A DNA stretch of 64,000 bases from Mycobacterium sp. E2733 (GCF_001667585.1 NZ_LZJZ01000020.1:62001-126000), one strand, 5' to 3'; shown: positions 42,566-52,070, counted from the stretch's first letter. The notes: generated from the letters alone by a model not told the origin. Translations and numbers: made by a program.

Positions 42566-44982
42566 TGGCGGAGTCCACCATCGAACCACCGCTGGCCGGC
42601 TACACCGTGGTCGAGCTGTCCACCGGAATAGCGGGTGCCTACTGCACCAAATTACTGGCCGATGGCGGAGCGGACATCGTCAAAGTCGAGCCGCCCGAAG
42701 GCGATCCACTGCGTACCTGGTCCGCCTCGGGCGCCGTCATACCGCCCGGCGACGACGGGGCGTTGTTCAGTTTTCTGGCCGGGTCAAAACGCAGCGTCGT
42801 CGCGGATCCCGGACTCGACGTCGACGTCGAGCTGGTCGACAGGCTGCTGGCGGCCGCGGATGCCGTGGTGTGGTCCGCCGGCTCGAAAGTCGCGGAGCGC
42901 ACCGACTTCGCGCCCGCGGTCATGCACCGCCGCCACCCGCACCTCACCGTCATGTCGATCACGCCGTTCGGGCTGGAGGGGCCCTGGCACGATCGGGCGG
43001 CCACCGAATTCACGCTGCAGGCATGGTCTGGCGGGATCGTCGGCCTCGGCCGTGGCGAGGCGGACCGCGCACCGGTGTTCGTGGGCGGGCAAGTCGGCGA
43101 GTACCTGGCCGGGGCCTACGCGAGCGCGGCCATGCTGGCATCACGCTACGGCCACGGCGGCGACGGCCCTGGTGAACTCATCGACCTGTCGATGCTGGAA
43201 ACGCAGATCCTTTCGCTGACCTACTATCCCGTCACCTATTTCGAGATGCTCGGGCGGCCCTGGCGGGACGCGCGCCGGGTCACCGTGCCGGGAGTGGCGC
43301 GCGCCAAGGACGGACTGGTGGACGTCGGCTGCGGGACCGCGCAGCAGTGGTTCGACTTGTGCGCGATGGTCGGCCACCCCGAATGGATCGACGAGGACTC
43401 GTCACTGACGATCACCGAGCGAGCCAACCTCAATGCCGACGAAATCTACGCATGGTTCGAAAGCAACACGGTCGACGAGATACGGGAACTCGCAACCGCG
43501 TTCCGGATCCCCAACGCCCCGGTTGCCAACGGCGCCAACATCGCATCGCTCGACCAGTTCCGCGAGCGCGGTTCGTTCGTTGAAAACCCGTGCGGCCGAT
43601 TCCGACAGCCGGGCCATCCCTACCGGATGATGCCCGCGCGGCTCCGCCGGCCGCAAGCCGCGCCCCGGCTCGGTGAGCACACTGCGCACTACCGGACCTC
43701 CGACCTGACAACCCGCCCCGTGCCCACCGGGGACGGGAATCGGCTGCCTTTGAGTGGGATTCGCGTGCTGGACATGACCACGTTCTGGGCCGGCCCCTGC
43801 TGCACCCACCTGCTGGCGATGCTGGGTGCGGAAGTCATCCACGTGGAATCAACCCGCCGCCCGGACGGGACCCGGCTGATCGCGGGCGTGCCCGTCACCG
43901 AGGACCAATGGTGGGAGAAGTCACCGATCTTTGCGGCGCTGAACACCAACAAGAAGGACCTCACGCTGGACCTGCAAAGCCCGCGCGGCCGGGATCTCCT
44001 GCGCCGGCTCATCGCGACCTGCGACGTGGTGGTGGAAAATTTCACCCCACGCGTGCTCGACCAGATGGGCCTGGATTTTGCCGCGGTCCAAGCGATCAAG
44101 CCGGACATCGTGATGGTGCGGATGCCCGGCTTCGGACTGGAGGGTCCCTGGCGCGACAACCCGGCTTTCGCGTACGTCATCGAGGCCGCGTCCGGATTGA
44201 CCTGGCTGACCGGATATCCCGACCGCACACCCTATGACCCGTACTCGATCGGCGACCCAAACGCGGGCGTGCATGCCGTGAATGCGCTGCTGCTGGCGCT
44301 GGAGCACCGGCGCCGCAGCGGCCACGGTGTCTTCGTCGAAGCGGCGATGGTGGACGCCGCGCTCAGCATCGCCGCCGAGCAGGTGATCGAACATTCTGCG
44401 TACGGGGCGTTGCTGGAACGCGCGGGTAATCGGGGACCGACGGCGACGCCACAAAATCTCTACCGCAGCGCCGACATCGACGAGTTCGGCCGGCCCGACA
44501 GCTGGGTCGCGATTGCGGTCAGCACCGACGAGCAGTGGAAGCGGTTGTGCACCGCGATCGGGTCGCCTTCGTGGGCAACGGATCCCGCGCTGGCCACCGC
44601 ACGGGGCCGGCAAGAGCATGAGGACGCCATCGACGAACGGTTGGCCGCGTGGTGCGAGCGGCGCACCCGCGACGAGATCGTCGCCAGTCTTTGGGACGCC
44701 GGGGTTCCGGTGGCCAAGGTCATGCAACCGCACCGCCAGACGGAGCTGGATCAGCTGGCCTTTCGCGGCTTCTTCGAGGAAGTCGACCACCCGGTGAACG
44801 GCCCGGCTAGGCTCAGCACCGTGCCGATGAGGCTGTCCGCCGGGCCGAGAAAGTTTCACACGCAGCACGCGCCGCTGCTCGGGCAGCACAACCATGAATT
44901 GCTGGCCGAGCTGGGGTTGAGCGGCTCGGAAATCGCCGACCTGGAAGCCGGCGGCGTTATCGGCCGCGTACCGGTGATGTGA
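42565..44982 (+). CDS. Fused double-domain CaiB/BaiF (class III) CoA-transferase
   Basis: Protein of 805 residues with GTG start. Two complete class III CoA-transferase domains are joined: the first about residues 10-390 (GGADIVKVEPPEGDPLR), the second about 395-805 (LSGIRVLDMTTFWAGPCC, GAEVIHVEST). Catalytic Asp is expected in the G-D-P-N-A-G region; the second domain has Asp564 there, whereas the first has Glu179 (QVGEYLAG). So the second domain looks active and the first may be altered or have a supporting role. Class III enzymes move CoA between acids, here likely to activate a pathway acid without ATP. It follows the hydratase in one operon. Confidence 0.9.
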   Translation: MAESTIEPPLAGYTVVELSTGIAGAYCTKLLADGGADIVKVEPPEGDPLRTWSASGAVIPPGDDGALFSFLAGSKRSVVADPGLDVDVELVDRLLAAADAVVWSAGSKVAERTDFAPAVMHRRHPHLTVMSITPFGLEGPWHDRAATEFTLQAWSGGIVGLGRGEADRAPVFVGGQVGEYLAGAYASAAMLASRYGHGGDGPGELIDLSMLETQILSLTYYPVTYFEMLGRPWRDARRVTVPGVARAKDGLVDVGCGTAQQWFDLCAMVGHPEWIDEDSSLTITERANLNADEIYAWFESNTVDEIRELATAFRIPNAPVANGANIASLDQFRERGSFVENPCGRFRQPGHPYRMMPARLRRPQAAPRLGEHTAHYRTSDLTTRPVPTGDGNRLPLSGIRVLDMTTFWAGPCCTHLLAMLGAEVIHVESTRRPDGTRLIAGVPVTEDQWWEKSPIFAALNTNKKDLTLDLQSPRGRDLLRRLIATCDVVVENFTPRVLDQMGLDFAAVQAIKPDIVMVRMPGFGLEGPWRDNPAFAYVIEAASGLTWLTGYPDRTPYDPYSIGDPNAGVHAVNALLLALEHRRRSGHGVFVEAAMVDAALSIAAEQVIEHSAYGALLERAGNRGPTATPQNLYRSADIDEFGRPDSWVAIAVSTDEQWKRLCTAIGSPSWATDPALATARGRQEHEDAIDERLAAWCERRTRDEIVASLWDAGVPVAKVMQPHRQTELDQLAFRGFFEEVDHPVNGPARLSTVPMRLSAGPRKFHTQHAPLLGQHNHELLAELGLSGSEIADLEAGGVIGRVPVM

Positions 44983-44988
44983 CCGACG

Positions 44989-45798
44989 ATGGCAATCGAT
45001 CCCTCGGACATGATGCTCACCGGCCGCGTGGCGGTGGTCACCGGCGGGGGAGCCGGCATCGGGCGCGGCGTCGCGGCCGGTCTTACCGCTTTCGGCGCGA
45101 GAGTGGCGATCTGGGAGCGCGACCCGCGAAACTGTGCTCAGGCCGCGGAATCCATCGGCGCCCTGGGCATCGTGGCCGATGTGCGGGACAGCAGCCAGGT
45201 GGACGACGCGCTGCAGCACACCAACGCCGAACTCGGCACACCGACGATCCTGGTCAACAATGCCGGAGGGGTATTTTCGTCACCGCTGCTGGAAACCAGT
45301 GAGAACGGTTGGGATGCCCTTTACCGGGCCAACCTGCGTCACGTGCTGCTGTGCACCCAGCGAATCGCGAGGCAGCTGGTGGCGGCGGGCATCGGCGGCA
45401 GCATCGTCTCCGTGACATCGATCGAGGGGGTGCGCGCCGCGCCGGGCTACGCGGCCTACGCGGCGGCCAAGGCGGGCGTCATCAACTACACCCAGACCGC
45501 CGCGCTGGAACTGGCGCCGCACGGCATCCGCGTCAACGCGATCGCGCCCGACATCACCCTCACCGAGGGGCTGGCGCAGCTCGGCGGCGAGGCGGCGCTG
45601 ACCCGGACCGGCCACGTCGTACCGCTGGGGCGTCCCGGCCATGTCGACGAAATTGCCAGCGTCGCAGTCTTTCTCGCTTCCAACATGTCGGCATACCTGA
45701 CCGGGCAGACGCTGCACGTCGACGGCGGCACGCACGCGGCGAGCGGTTGGTATCACGACCCGAAAACGGGTGAGTACCGGCTCGGCCCGCCCGGCTAG
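44989..45798 (+). CDS. Short-chain dehydrogenase/reductase
   Basis: Protein of 269 residues (a second ATG at 45010 is possible). TGGGAGIGRGV (about 19-29), VNNAGG and AAYAAAKAGVIN carry the cofactor and catalytic residues, and the ending is GGTHAASGWYHDPKTG, an unusual 20-residue polar tail. It is 6 bp after the CoA-transferase and closes the operon. It converges with the SDR at 45795, overlapping by 4 bp. Substrate unknown, probably a hydroxyacyl-CoA or alcohol. Confidence 0.87.
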   Translation: MAIDPSDMMLTGRVAVVTGGGAGIGRGVAAGLTAFGARVAIWERDPRNCAQAAESIGALGIVADVRDSSQVDDALQHTNAELGTPTILVNNAGGVFSSPLLETSENGWDALYRANLRHVLLCTQRIARQLVAAGIGGSIVSVTSIEGVRAAPGYAAYAAAKAGVINYTQTAALELAPHGIRVNAIAPDITLTEGLAQLGGEAALTRTGHVVPLGRPGHVDEIASVAVFLASNMSAYLTGQTLHVDGGTHAASGWYHDPKTGEYRLGPPG

Positions 45799-46634
45799 TG
45801 GCTCCAGCCCTCGGCGGCCTGGTCTGAGAAGGTGCGGTCGATGCGTTCGAACCTGCGGCGGATCGACGCACGGGCGGCCTCGTGCGGCAGCACGTACAGG
45901 CGGTTGGCCAGGATCGCATCGGCCGTCAACCGGGCGACATCCTCCACGCCGACGCCCTCGTCCTGAGTCGGTAGCGTCCCGTCCGCCGCCTTCGGCGAAG
46001 ACGACAGCCCATAGTCCGCACCGCGGATCCGTTCCGAATTGGAGACCAGCTTGGTCTCAACGACCATCGGGCACAGCACCGAAACGCCGATGCCGTTGTC
46101 CTTTACCTCGCGGGCGAGCGTCTCGGCCAGGCCGACCACGCCGTATTTGGCGACGCCGTACGCCCCGAGACCGGCGTTGGGAACCAGGCCGGCGAAGGAC
46201 GCGGTGAACGCGAGGTGTCCGCCCGTGCCCTGTTCGAGCAGCCTCGGCAGGAAGGCCTCGACGGCGTGGACGTTGCCCCACAGGTCGATATCGATGACCC
46301 AGCGCCAGTCGTCGTGGGTCATCTGCGCGATCGGGCCCGCGACCACGATGCCCGCATTGCTGAAGACGACGTCGACGCGGCCGAGCAGGCGGAAAGATTG
46401 CTCCGCGAGGTGGACCATTTCGGCGAGATGCCGGACGTCGCATACCACGCCATGCGCGTCGAATCCCTGGGCGCGCAGGTGGTTTACCGCCTGCTCCAAG
46501 CCGGGCTGATCGACGTCGGAGAGCACCACGCGGGCCCCACGGCGGGCGAATTCGGTGGCCGTCGCCAAACCGATACCACTCGCACCCCCCGTGACGACCG
46601 TTCCGCGACCTTCAAACCCGGCAATTCCATTCAC
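45795..46634 (-). CDS. Short-chain dehydrogenase/reductase
   Basis: Protein of 279 residues. I start it at the GTG at 46634 (VNGIAGFEGRGTVVTGG), 10 bp after the upstream stop; the frame is open further up. TGGASGIGLA, NAGIV and Y-x3-K in LGAYGVAKYGV are standard. The C-terminal part has IRGADYGLSSSPKAAD, and the ending is a long helical region (ASIRRRFERIDRTFSD). It is the second SDR of a two-gene leftward operon led by the gene at 46645. It overlaps the convergent SDR end by 4 bp. Confidence 0.86.
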   Translation of the reverse strand: MNGIAGFEGRGTVVTGGASGIGLATATEFARRGARVVLSDVDQPGLEQAVNHLRAQGFDAHGVVCDVRHLAEMVHLAEQSFRLLGRVDVVFSNAGIVVAGPIAQMTHDDWRWVIDIDLWGNVHAVEAFLPRLLEQGTGGHLAFTASFAGLVPNAGLGAYGVAKYGVVGLAETLAREVKDNGIGVSVLCPMVVETKLVSNSERIRGADYGLSSSPKAADGTLPTQDEGVGVEDVARLTADAILANRLYVLPHEAARASIRRRFERIDRTFSDQAAEGWSH

Positions 46635-46644
46635 GGACCGGATG

Positions 46645-47493
46645 CTACTTAAGGCAGCTACCCGCATCGATGGGCAGGGTCACTCCGGTGATGTAGCGGG
46701 ACTCGTCGGAGGCGAAGAACAACACGGCGTTGCTGATGTCGATCGGCTCCACCCATGGAATCGGCAGGGTGTGGAACAGCTGACAGATCGGCGCCATGTC
46801 GTCTGGACCGGGATTCTCCAGGTCCGGACGGAACATCTTGAAGGTGCCCTCATTGTGCAGCATCGGCGTCTTGACATGGGTGGGGTGTACCGAGTTGACC
46901 CGAATCATGTGCTGTCCCAACTCAACCCCGAAGGCACGCATCAAGCCGACGACACCGTGTTTGGCGGCGACATAGTGACCGGTGTGGGGGTAGGCCTTCA
47001 GGCCGCCGACCGAGCTGGTCAGGATGATGGAACCGCCCCGGCCGCCCGACAGGAGATGCGGCACACCGGCTTTGACGGTTTTCCATACCCCGGCCAGGTT
47101 GATGTCGATCATCTCGGTCCAGTCTTGTTCGCTGGTTTTGTCCAGAGTGTCGCCGCCGTTGCCGATCCCGGCGTTGGCGACGATGATGTCGAGCCGGCCG
47201 AGTTGTTCGACTCCGCTGTCCACGGCGGCTTTCAGCGCCTCGTAGTCGCGCACGTCGACCTCCGCGGTGACGATCCTGCGGTTGTGCCCCTTGACCAGGT
47301 CCGCGGTCTCGGCAAGATCCTCGGGGGTGGAGGCCGGGATCGCGGTGTCCGTCACGCCCTCGCGGATGGGCTTGCAGATGTCGATGGCGATGATGTCGGC
47401 ACCCTCTTGGGCCAACCGCACCGCGTGGCTGCGGCCCTGACCGCGCGCCGCTCCGGTGACGAAAGCGACTTTGCCCTCAACACGTCCGGTCAT
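46645..47493 (-). CDS. Mycofactocin-coupled-type SDR (carveol-dehydrogenase-like)
   Basis: Protein of 282 residues. It has TGAARGQGRSHAVRLAQEGADIIAIDIC near the start (split here into two motifs), the insertion PIREGVTDTAIPASTPEDL after strand 2 that marks the mycofactocin-dependent SDR group, and catalytic GHYVAAKHG. Such enzymes keep NAD tightly bound and pass electrons through mycofactocin, typical in mycobacterial alcohol catabolism. A GAGAAT-N3-ATTCTC site lies 159 bp upstream. The next gene is encoded 10 bp downstream. Confidence 0.85.
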   Translation of the reverse strand: MTGRVEGKVAFVTGAARGQGRSHAVRLAQEGADIIAIDICKPIREGVTDTAIPASTPEDLAETADLVKGHNRRIVTAEVDVRDYEALKAAVDSGVEQLGRLDIIVANAGIGNGGDTLDKTSEQDWTEMIDINLAGVWKTVKAGVPHLLSGGRGGSIILTSSVGGLKAYPHTGHYVAAKHGVVGLMRAFGVELGQHMIRVNSVHPTHVKTPMLHNEGTFKMFRPDLENPGPDDMAPICQLFHTLPIPWVEPIDISNAVLFFASDESRYITGVTLPIDAGSCLK

Positions 47494-47651
47494 GGCTACC
47501 TCAGCTCCTGACTAGTGATCGCCTGTCTCAGCGCGAAACGGCCGTTACCCCGTCCCCGGCCCGCGCATCTCGCCGCCTTTGCACTCTGTCACCACCCACT
47601 CTTGAGTGTCAACGACGAATCCGTTTTGGCTATTTGTGATTCTAAATATTA

Positions 47652-47666
47652 GAGAATCTGATTCTC
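47652..47666. promoter_or_regulatory. Palindromic operator, copy 3
   Basis: GAGAATCTGATTCTC, a perfect GAGAAT-N3-ATTCTC site between the mycofactocin-type SDR operon and the 3' end of the TetR gene. The flanking bases are AT-rich (ATTTGTGATTCTAAATATT upstream), as expected for the promoter of the SDR operon, which it likely controls. Confidence 0.75.
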
Positions 47667-47731
47667 AGCAGCAAATGGCGTGCGGTATTTGAACAGGTCG
47701 AGCGGGGCCTGGCGGTGCGGCCCGGGTCTCG

Positions 47732-48448
47732 CTAGCCGACGAAGCCGCGTGAGCAGAAATCCCATACCTCTTCGCTGGTTATGGGATGGATGGTGGCGTC
47801 GTCGGAACCGCCGCTGGATTGCGCGATGAACATCACCGTCTGCATGGTCATTGCGGCCATCCGCTTCGCATTGACACCCGCGCGCAGTTTGCCGGCGTCG
47901 TATGCCGCTTCCATCAATTCGGTGAGCAAAGCCAACAGGGGGGCGTGCGCAACCTTGACCTCGGCGGGATGAGTAACCAGCAACCGCGGCGCGAAGTCGG
48001 TGAACAGCGGCCGTTTGGCAGTTGGGTCCGGGCGGGAGGCTTCGTACAGGAGTTGCACGGCGACCTTCAGCCGCTCCAGCGGATCGGTCTGGCTTTCCGT
48101 TGCGGCGCGAATCTGGTCGGCGGACCGGCTCAGGGCGTCCTCGAACAGCGCCAACAGCAGCTCGTGCTTGCCGTCGAATTGCAGGTAGAAGCTGCGCAAC
48201 GACTGGCGGGAGCGGTCGACGACCTCCTGCACGGTAAAGTCCGTGGAGCCCTTCTCGATGATGATGGCCTGCGCCGCGTCGAGGAAGCGTTGCACCCGTT
48301 GCGCGGCCCGCAGTTTGGCCGTCTTGATCGACCTCTCGACGGCGCGCTGCTTCCAGGCGGGCTCCTCGCTCGGGCTGGTCACGGCCGGCTCAGCTGATTG
48401 CCGCGAGGGGAGAACATGATTGGACTGTACCGGAGAACGCCGTGACAT
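47732..48448 (-). CDS. TetR-family regulator, candidate master of the GAGAAT-N3-ATTCTC regulon
   Basis: Protein of 238 residues from the ATG at 48448 (a GTG at 48469 is possible). A 40-residue low-complexity head precedes the HTH: AQRVQRFLDAAQAIIIEKGSTDFTVQEVVDRSRQSLRSFYLQFDGKHELLLALFED, read in pieces, with the recognition helix around SRQSLRSFY. The C-terminal domain is like other TetR ligand-binding domains. The gene has a perfect operator palindrome on each side (47652 and 48505), the classic arrangement for an autoregulated TetR protein, making it the best candidate for binding all copies in the window. That is inference. Confidence 0.9.
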   Translation of the reverse strand: MSRRSPVQSNHVLPSRQSAEPAVTSPSEEPAWKQRAVERSIKTAKLRAAQRVQRFLDAAQAIIIEKGSTDFTVQEVVDRSRQSLRSFYLQFDGKHELLLALFEDALSRSADQIRAATESQTDPLERLKVAVQLLYEASRPDPTAKRPLFTDFAPRLLVTHPAEVKVAHAPLLALLTELMEAAYDAGKLRAGVNAKRMAAMTMQTVMFIAQSSGGSDDATIHPITSEEVWDFCSRGFVG

Positions 48449-48504
48449 CGCTGCGCTCGACCCCCTCACGGATCATGTGTTGGAGATTGTAACTTTCTCG
48501 TCAT

Positions 48505-48519
48505 GAGAATACTATTCTC
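48505..48519. promoter_or_regulatory. Palindromic operator, copy 4
   Basis: GAGAATACTATTCTC, the same 15 bases as copy 1, in the divergent region between the TetR gene (-) and the acyl-CoA dehydrogenase (+). Bases on either side are AT-rich. It can repress both genes. Confidence 0.8.
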
Positions 48520-48624
48520 TTAGACGTGTGTATGGAAGCGTAATCATAAGAGCGAACCGCGCGGTCGGCGGAAATGGTGATCTACCGCCATCCGGCAGTG
48601 CTCACAACCGTTCCGGGGAGTCGC

Positions 48625-49800
48625 GTGCAGCTCACCTTTGACGTTGACGTGGAGGCGTTCCGTTCCGAATTCATCGCCTTTCTGGACGCGCATCTGCCCA
48701 CCGACGCCGAGGCGTTCGAGCGGCCCCGGTCCAGCTCGCATGTGCCGGAATGGGCGCGGCGCTGGCAACGGCTGCTGTTCGACAGCGGATGGCTGCTTCC
48801 CGGCAATCCCCCGGAGTTCGGCGGACGCAACGCCACGCTGTTGCAGCAATACGTCTACTTGGAAGAGCTGGGCCGGCGGCGCATCTACCAAAGTTTCAAC
48901 CCGCAAGGCGTGGGCATCATTGCGGCCTCGCTGCTGACCTTCGGAACACCCGAACAACAGCAGAATTGGGCGGTGCCGATTCTGCGGGCCCAGATCACCG
49001 CGGCGCTGGGGATGAGTGAACCCGGGGCCGGCTCCGACCTCGCGTCGATGAAAACACGTGCGGTGCTTGATGGTGATCACTTCGTCGTCAATGGGCAGAA
49101 GGTGTGGACGTCGGGCGCCCACGACGCCGACGTGCTGCTGACCTTCGTGCGTACCGATCCAAAGGCGCCGAAGCACAAGGGCATCAGCGTGTTGCTGATC
49201 CCGACGGATACACCGGGTGTGGTGCGACGCCCGTTCGCGTCGATGTGCGACAGCGAGGAAGTCGACTTCAACGAGGTGTTTTTCACGGACGCGCGGGTGC
49301 CGGCCGAGAATCTGGTGGGCGAGCTCAACGGGGGATGGCGGGTGGCCACCGGTTCGCTGGGGCACGAACGCGTCATGCTGTGGATGGGATACGTCGACCT
49401 GCTGCACGAACTGAGCATCGATTATCGCCCCTCGAGTGCGCTGGAGCGGGATCGCTACGCCACCCTGGTGATGGACGCCCATGCGCTGCGGCTCCTGGGG
49501 TCCGCGGCGCTATCGCGGGCGGCTCGCGGGGAAGAGGACGTACCCGCCCAATCGGTGCTCAAGCTGCTGGGTTCCGAAGCCCTGCAACGGGCGTCCGAGG
49601 ACGCGCTGGATGCCGCGCGCGGGGACGGGCTGGTGTACCGCGCTGTGACCGCCCCGTTCGCCCCGCTGAACCTCGACAGCCATTACCGCAGTTGGTTCGA
49701 CCGGTACGCGCGCACCTTCGCGGCGACGATAGCGGGCGGCACGTCGGAAATCCAACGGAACATCATCGCCGAGCGCGTGCTGGGGTTGCCCCGGAATTAG
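48625..49800 (+). CDS. Acyl-CoA dehydrogenase (full-length type)
   Basis: Protein of 391 residues from the GTG at 48625, chosen for GGGGAG four bases upstream; an ATG at 48574 would add 17 residues. ALGMSEPGAGSDLASM and GQKVWTSGAHDADV bind FAD and substrate; the C-terminus has AATIAGGTSEIQRNIIAERVLGLP. I do not see a clear catalytic Glu in the helical loop where general dehydrogenases have it, but the family match is strong. It is divergent from the TetR gene across operator copy 4. It overlaps the end of the convergent small membrane protein by 4 bp. Confidence 0.88.
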   Translation: MQLTFDVDVEAFRSEFIAFLDAHLPTDAEAFERPRSSSHVPEWARRWQRLLFDSGWLLPGNPPEFGGRNATLLQQYVYLEELGRRRIYQSFNPQGVGIIAASLLTFGTPEQQQNWAVPILRAQITAALGMSEPGAGSDLASMKTRAVLDGDHFVVNGQKVWTSGAHDADVLLTFVRTDPKAPKHKGISVLLIPTDTPGVVRRPFASMCDSEEVDFNEVFFTDARVPAENLVGELNGGWRVATGSLGHERVMLWMGYVDLLHELSIDYRPSSALERDRYATLVMDAHALRLLGSAALSRAARGEEDVPAQSVLKLLGSEALQRASEDALDAARGDGLVYRAVTAPFAPLNLDSHYRSWFDRYARTFAATIAGGTSEIQRNIIAERVLGLPRN

Positions 49801-50060
49801 CGGGCGTCCAGCCAGGCGTAGTACCCGATCACGACGAGCCCGGCCGCGATTGATACGACCCCCAATGCCATGCCCGCCAGTGCGATTCGGGGATTGTTCG
49901 CTTCGCCCCGCTGTGCGCGTCTGCGTGCGATATCGCCCGTGATCACCGCCGCTACACCGAAGGGCACCCCGATCAGCATCCAGCACGTCAGGAGCGCGAC
50001 CAGCCCCACGAGCAGCGAAGCGACGCCCATTTCGTTGCGGGGTTGCTCGGGTTGACTCAT
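49797..50060 (-). CDS. Small membrane protein with two transmembrane segments
   Basis: Protein of 87 residues: about 12 polar residues, then two hydrophobic stretches (SLLVGLVALLTCWMLIGVPF at about 15-34, extended to residue 41, and IALAGMALGVVSIAAGLVVI at 59-78) with the basic loop ARRRAQRG between them. The layout resembles the DUF4190-type two-helix proteins common in actinobacteria. It overlaps the dehydrogenase stop by 4 bp on the opposite strand. No link to the catabolic genes is apparent. Confidence 0.7.
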   Translation of the reverse strand: MSQPEQPRNEMGVASLLVGLVALLTCWMLIGVPFGVAAVITGDIARRRAQRGEANNPRIALAGMALGVVSIAAGLVVIGYYAWLDAR

Positions 50061-50153
50061 CGCGTGCGATCCTCCTGGTGGCCAGAAGGAGTCTACGCGC
50101 AGGCGCGCCCGTCCCCCGGTGGCGCTTGTGACGCTCGGGTCGTGGGTGCCCGG

Positions 50154-50969
50154 CTAGAGTTCGGCAAGCCGCGGCGCAAACCGCTTATCCACCAAGACTT
50201 TTCCGGCTTCCCGGGTAAGCTCCCGTGCGCTGCCGAGCAGGCCGTCCAGGACCAGCGATCGTTTGACGTGGTGGTGCAGCGGGTGCTCGGCGGTGAAGCC
50301 GATCCCGCCGAGCACCTGCTGGCAGTGTCGGGCGGCGGTCAGCGCGGCCTGGCCGGCCGCGGCCTTCGCCAGCAGGGAGGCCAGGCCGTCGTGATCGTCC
50401 GATTGCCCGGCGACGTGCAGCGCCGCCTCGGCACCCTCGATCGCAACGAGCGTCTCGGCCAGCCGGTGCCGCGGTGCCTGGAACGAACTGATGTGCCGCC
50501 CGAACTGGACACGGTCGAGGGCATGCTGGCGCGCCAGCGCCAGCATGGCCCGGGCGGCGCCGACCAACCACCAACCCAATGCCCGCCGCCCTGCCTGCAG
50601 CGCGGCCGGCGGCGGGTAATCCCCTTGCAGCACACGGTGTATCGGCAGCGACGCGTCGATCGCCGACCCCGCATCGTCGCCCCGCTCCCAGATCACCCAG
50701 GAACCGCCGGCGAACGGCAGCGGTACGGTGCCTCCGGGCGCGGACCCGCTCTCGCGTAACACCACGTCGTTGAGCACCGGGGCATGCGAACCCGTCTCGC
50801 CGAGCAGCCGGAACACCAACGGCGCGGCGATGCCGGGCATTTCGTCCAGCATGTCGCGCCAGCCCAGGTCGGCCAGCGCCGCGTCGAGCTTGACCCCCGA
50901 TGCGGCCGTCATCGTCGTCCGCAACGAACCTTCCAGCAGGCGTAGCGACTCGGGATCCGTCGACTCCAC
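50154..50969 (-). CDS. Acyl-CoA dehydrogenase, short subunit of second pair
   Basis: Protein of 271 residues, lacking most of the N-terminal domain; GTG start with AAGGAG seven bases upstream. The C-terminal half has QFGRHISSFQAPRHRLAE and QVLGGIGFTAEHPLHHHVKRSL, in which Glu of TAEH is the likely catalytic base, unlike the Asp of the other pair. Its partner is the gene immediately upstream (3 bp between). The two would form a heteromeric dehydrogenase of the sterol-side-chain type. Substrate unknown. Confidence 0.86.
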   Translation of the reverse strand: MESTDPESLRLLEGSLRTTMTAASGVKLDAALADLGWRDMLDEMPGIAAPLVFRLLGETGSHAPVLNDVVLRESGSAPGGTVPLPFAGGSWVIWERGDDAGSAIDASLPIHRVLQGDYPPPAALQAGRRALGWWLVGAARAMLALARQHALDRVQFGRHISSFQAPRHRLAETLVAIEGAEAALHVAGQSDDHDGLASLLAKAAAGQAALTAARHCQQVLGGIGFTAEHPLHHHVKRSLVLDGLLGSARELTREAGKVLVDKRFAPRLAEL

Positions 50970-50972
50970 GGA

Positions 50973-52070
50973 TCACTCCTTCCCGAGGTCGAGTAGCCGG
51001 CGGGCGATGATGTTGCGCTGGATCTCCGCGGTGCCGCCGTAGATGGTCGCCGCGCGCGAGTACAGGTATTCCGCGCGCCACGGTGTGTCGTCCAGCTCGA
51101 GCGCGCCGGGCAGCAGGTCGCGGACGGTGTCGTAGAGCCGCTGCTCGGCGCCGGCGAGCAGCACCTTGTCGATGGACGTGTCCGGTCCCAGGCGTGCCCC
51201 GTCGCGCAGCCGGTGCTGGGTATCACGGGATCGGCAGCGTAGCGTGTGTAGCGCCAGATAGGCTGCGCCCAAAGCGGATTCGTTCGCTTCGCCGGCGCCG
51301 GAAGCCTGCTCGATGAGTTCGTCGAAGCGGGAGTAGAGGTAAGCGATTCGCTGCCAGAAGCAGGTGGACCGCTCATAGGGGAGCAGGTCCATGGCGAGTC
51401 GCCAACCGTCTCCCGGCCGGCCGAGCATCCGGCTCCCCGGGATCACCACGTCGTCGTAGTAGACCTCGCAGAATTCGTCGACCCCATGCATCGTCCGTAG
51501 CGGCCGGATGGTGATGCCCGGGGTGTCGAGGTCGACGAAGAAGGCGGTGATTCCGTCGTGTCCCGGTGCGGTGCGAGTGAGCAGGACGCACCGCGTCGAG
51601 AACTGTGCGAAGCTGGTCCACACCTTCTGCCCGTTGACGATCCAGTTGTCGCCGTCGGGCGTGGCGCGGGTGGTCAACGAGGCCAGGTCGCTGCCCGATC
51701 CCGGCTCGGAAAAGCCTTGACACCATTGCTCTTCGCCGCTCAGCAGCCGCGGCACCATCTCGGCGGCGAGCTCCGCCGGGGCGTAATCGATCATCGTGGG
51801 CGCGAGCACCTCGAGCATCGAATAGGGTCCGGGCTCCGCGAGACGGCGACCGACCACCTCTTCGCCGACGATCGCGCGCAGCACCGCGGGACCACCCAAT
51901 CCGCCGACCTCGGTGGGCCAGCCGTAGCGCATCCAATCGGCGTCGTAGAGCGCGCGGCTGATCCGGGCGAACTGCCGCATATGGCCCTGCAGCGAGTGGT
52001 CGGGCCCTGGGGTCAAGTCATTGTCGTCGAGCCACGAGCGCAAACCCGCCCGGAACTCCGCAACATTCAC
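50973..52070 (-). CDS. Acyl-CoA dehydrogenase, long subunit of second pair
   Basis: Protein of 365 residues from the GTG at 52070 (VNVAEFRAGLRSWL); the GTGA overlap with the upstream stop supports this start. FAD-binding QWCQGFSEPGSGSDLASLTT and the C-terminal ATIYGGTAEIQRNIIARRLLDLG are standard. It is close in type to the long subunit at 8945. It belongs to a seven-gene leftward operon that begins at the CMD-like gene at 55870. Confidence 0.9.
   Translation of the reverse strand: MNVAEFRAGLRSWLDDNDLTPGPDHSLQGHMRQFARISRALYDADWMRYGWPTEVGGLGGPAVLRAIVGEEVVGRRLAEPGPYSMLEVLAPTMIDYAPAELAAEMVPRLLSGEEQWCQGFSEPGSGSDLASLTTRATPDGDNWIVNGQKVWTSFAQFSTRCVLLTRTAPGHDGITAFFVDLDTPGITIRPLRTMHGVDEFCEVYYDDVVIPGSRMLGRPGDGWRLAMDLLPYERSTCFWQRIAYLYSRFDELIEQASGAGEANESALGAAYLALHTLRCRSRDTQHRLRDGARLGPDTSIDKVLLAGAEQRLYDTVRDLLPGALELDDTPWRAEYLYSRAATIYGGTAEIQRNIIARRLLDLGKE

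Noticed and set aside
43921..45219. Open frame of 432 codons on the minus strand
   Set aside because: Antisense to the CoA-transferase and SDR, low-complexity Arg/Pro/His-rich translation.
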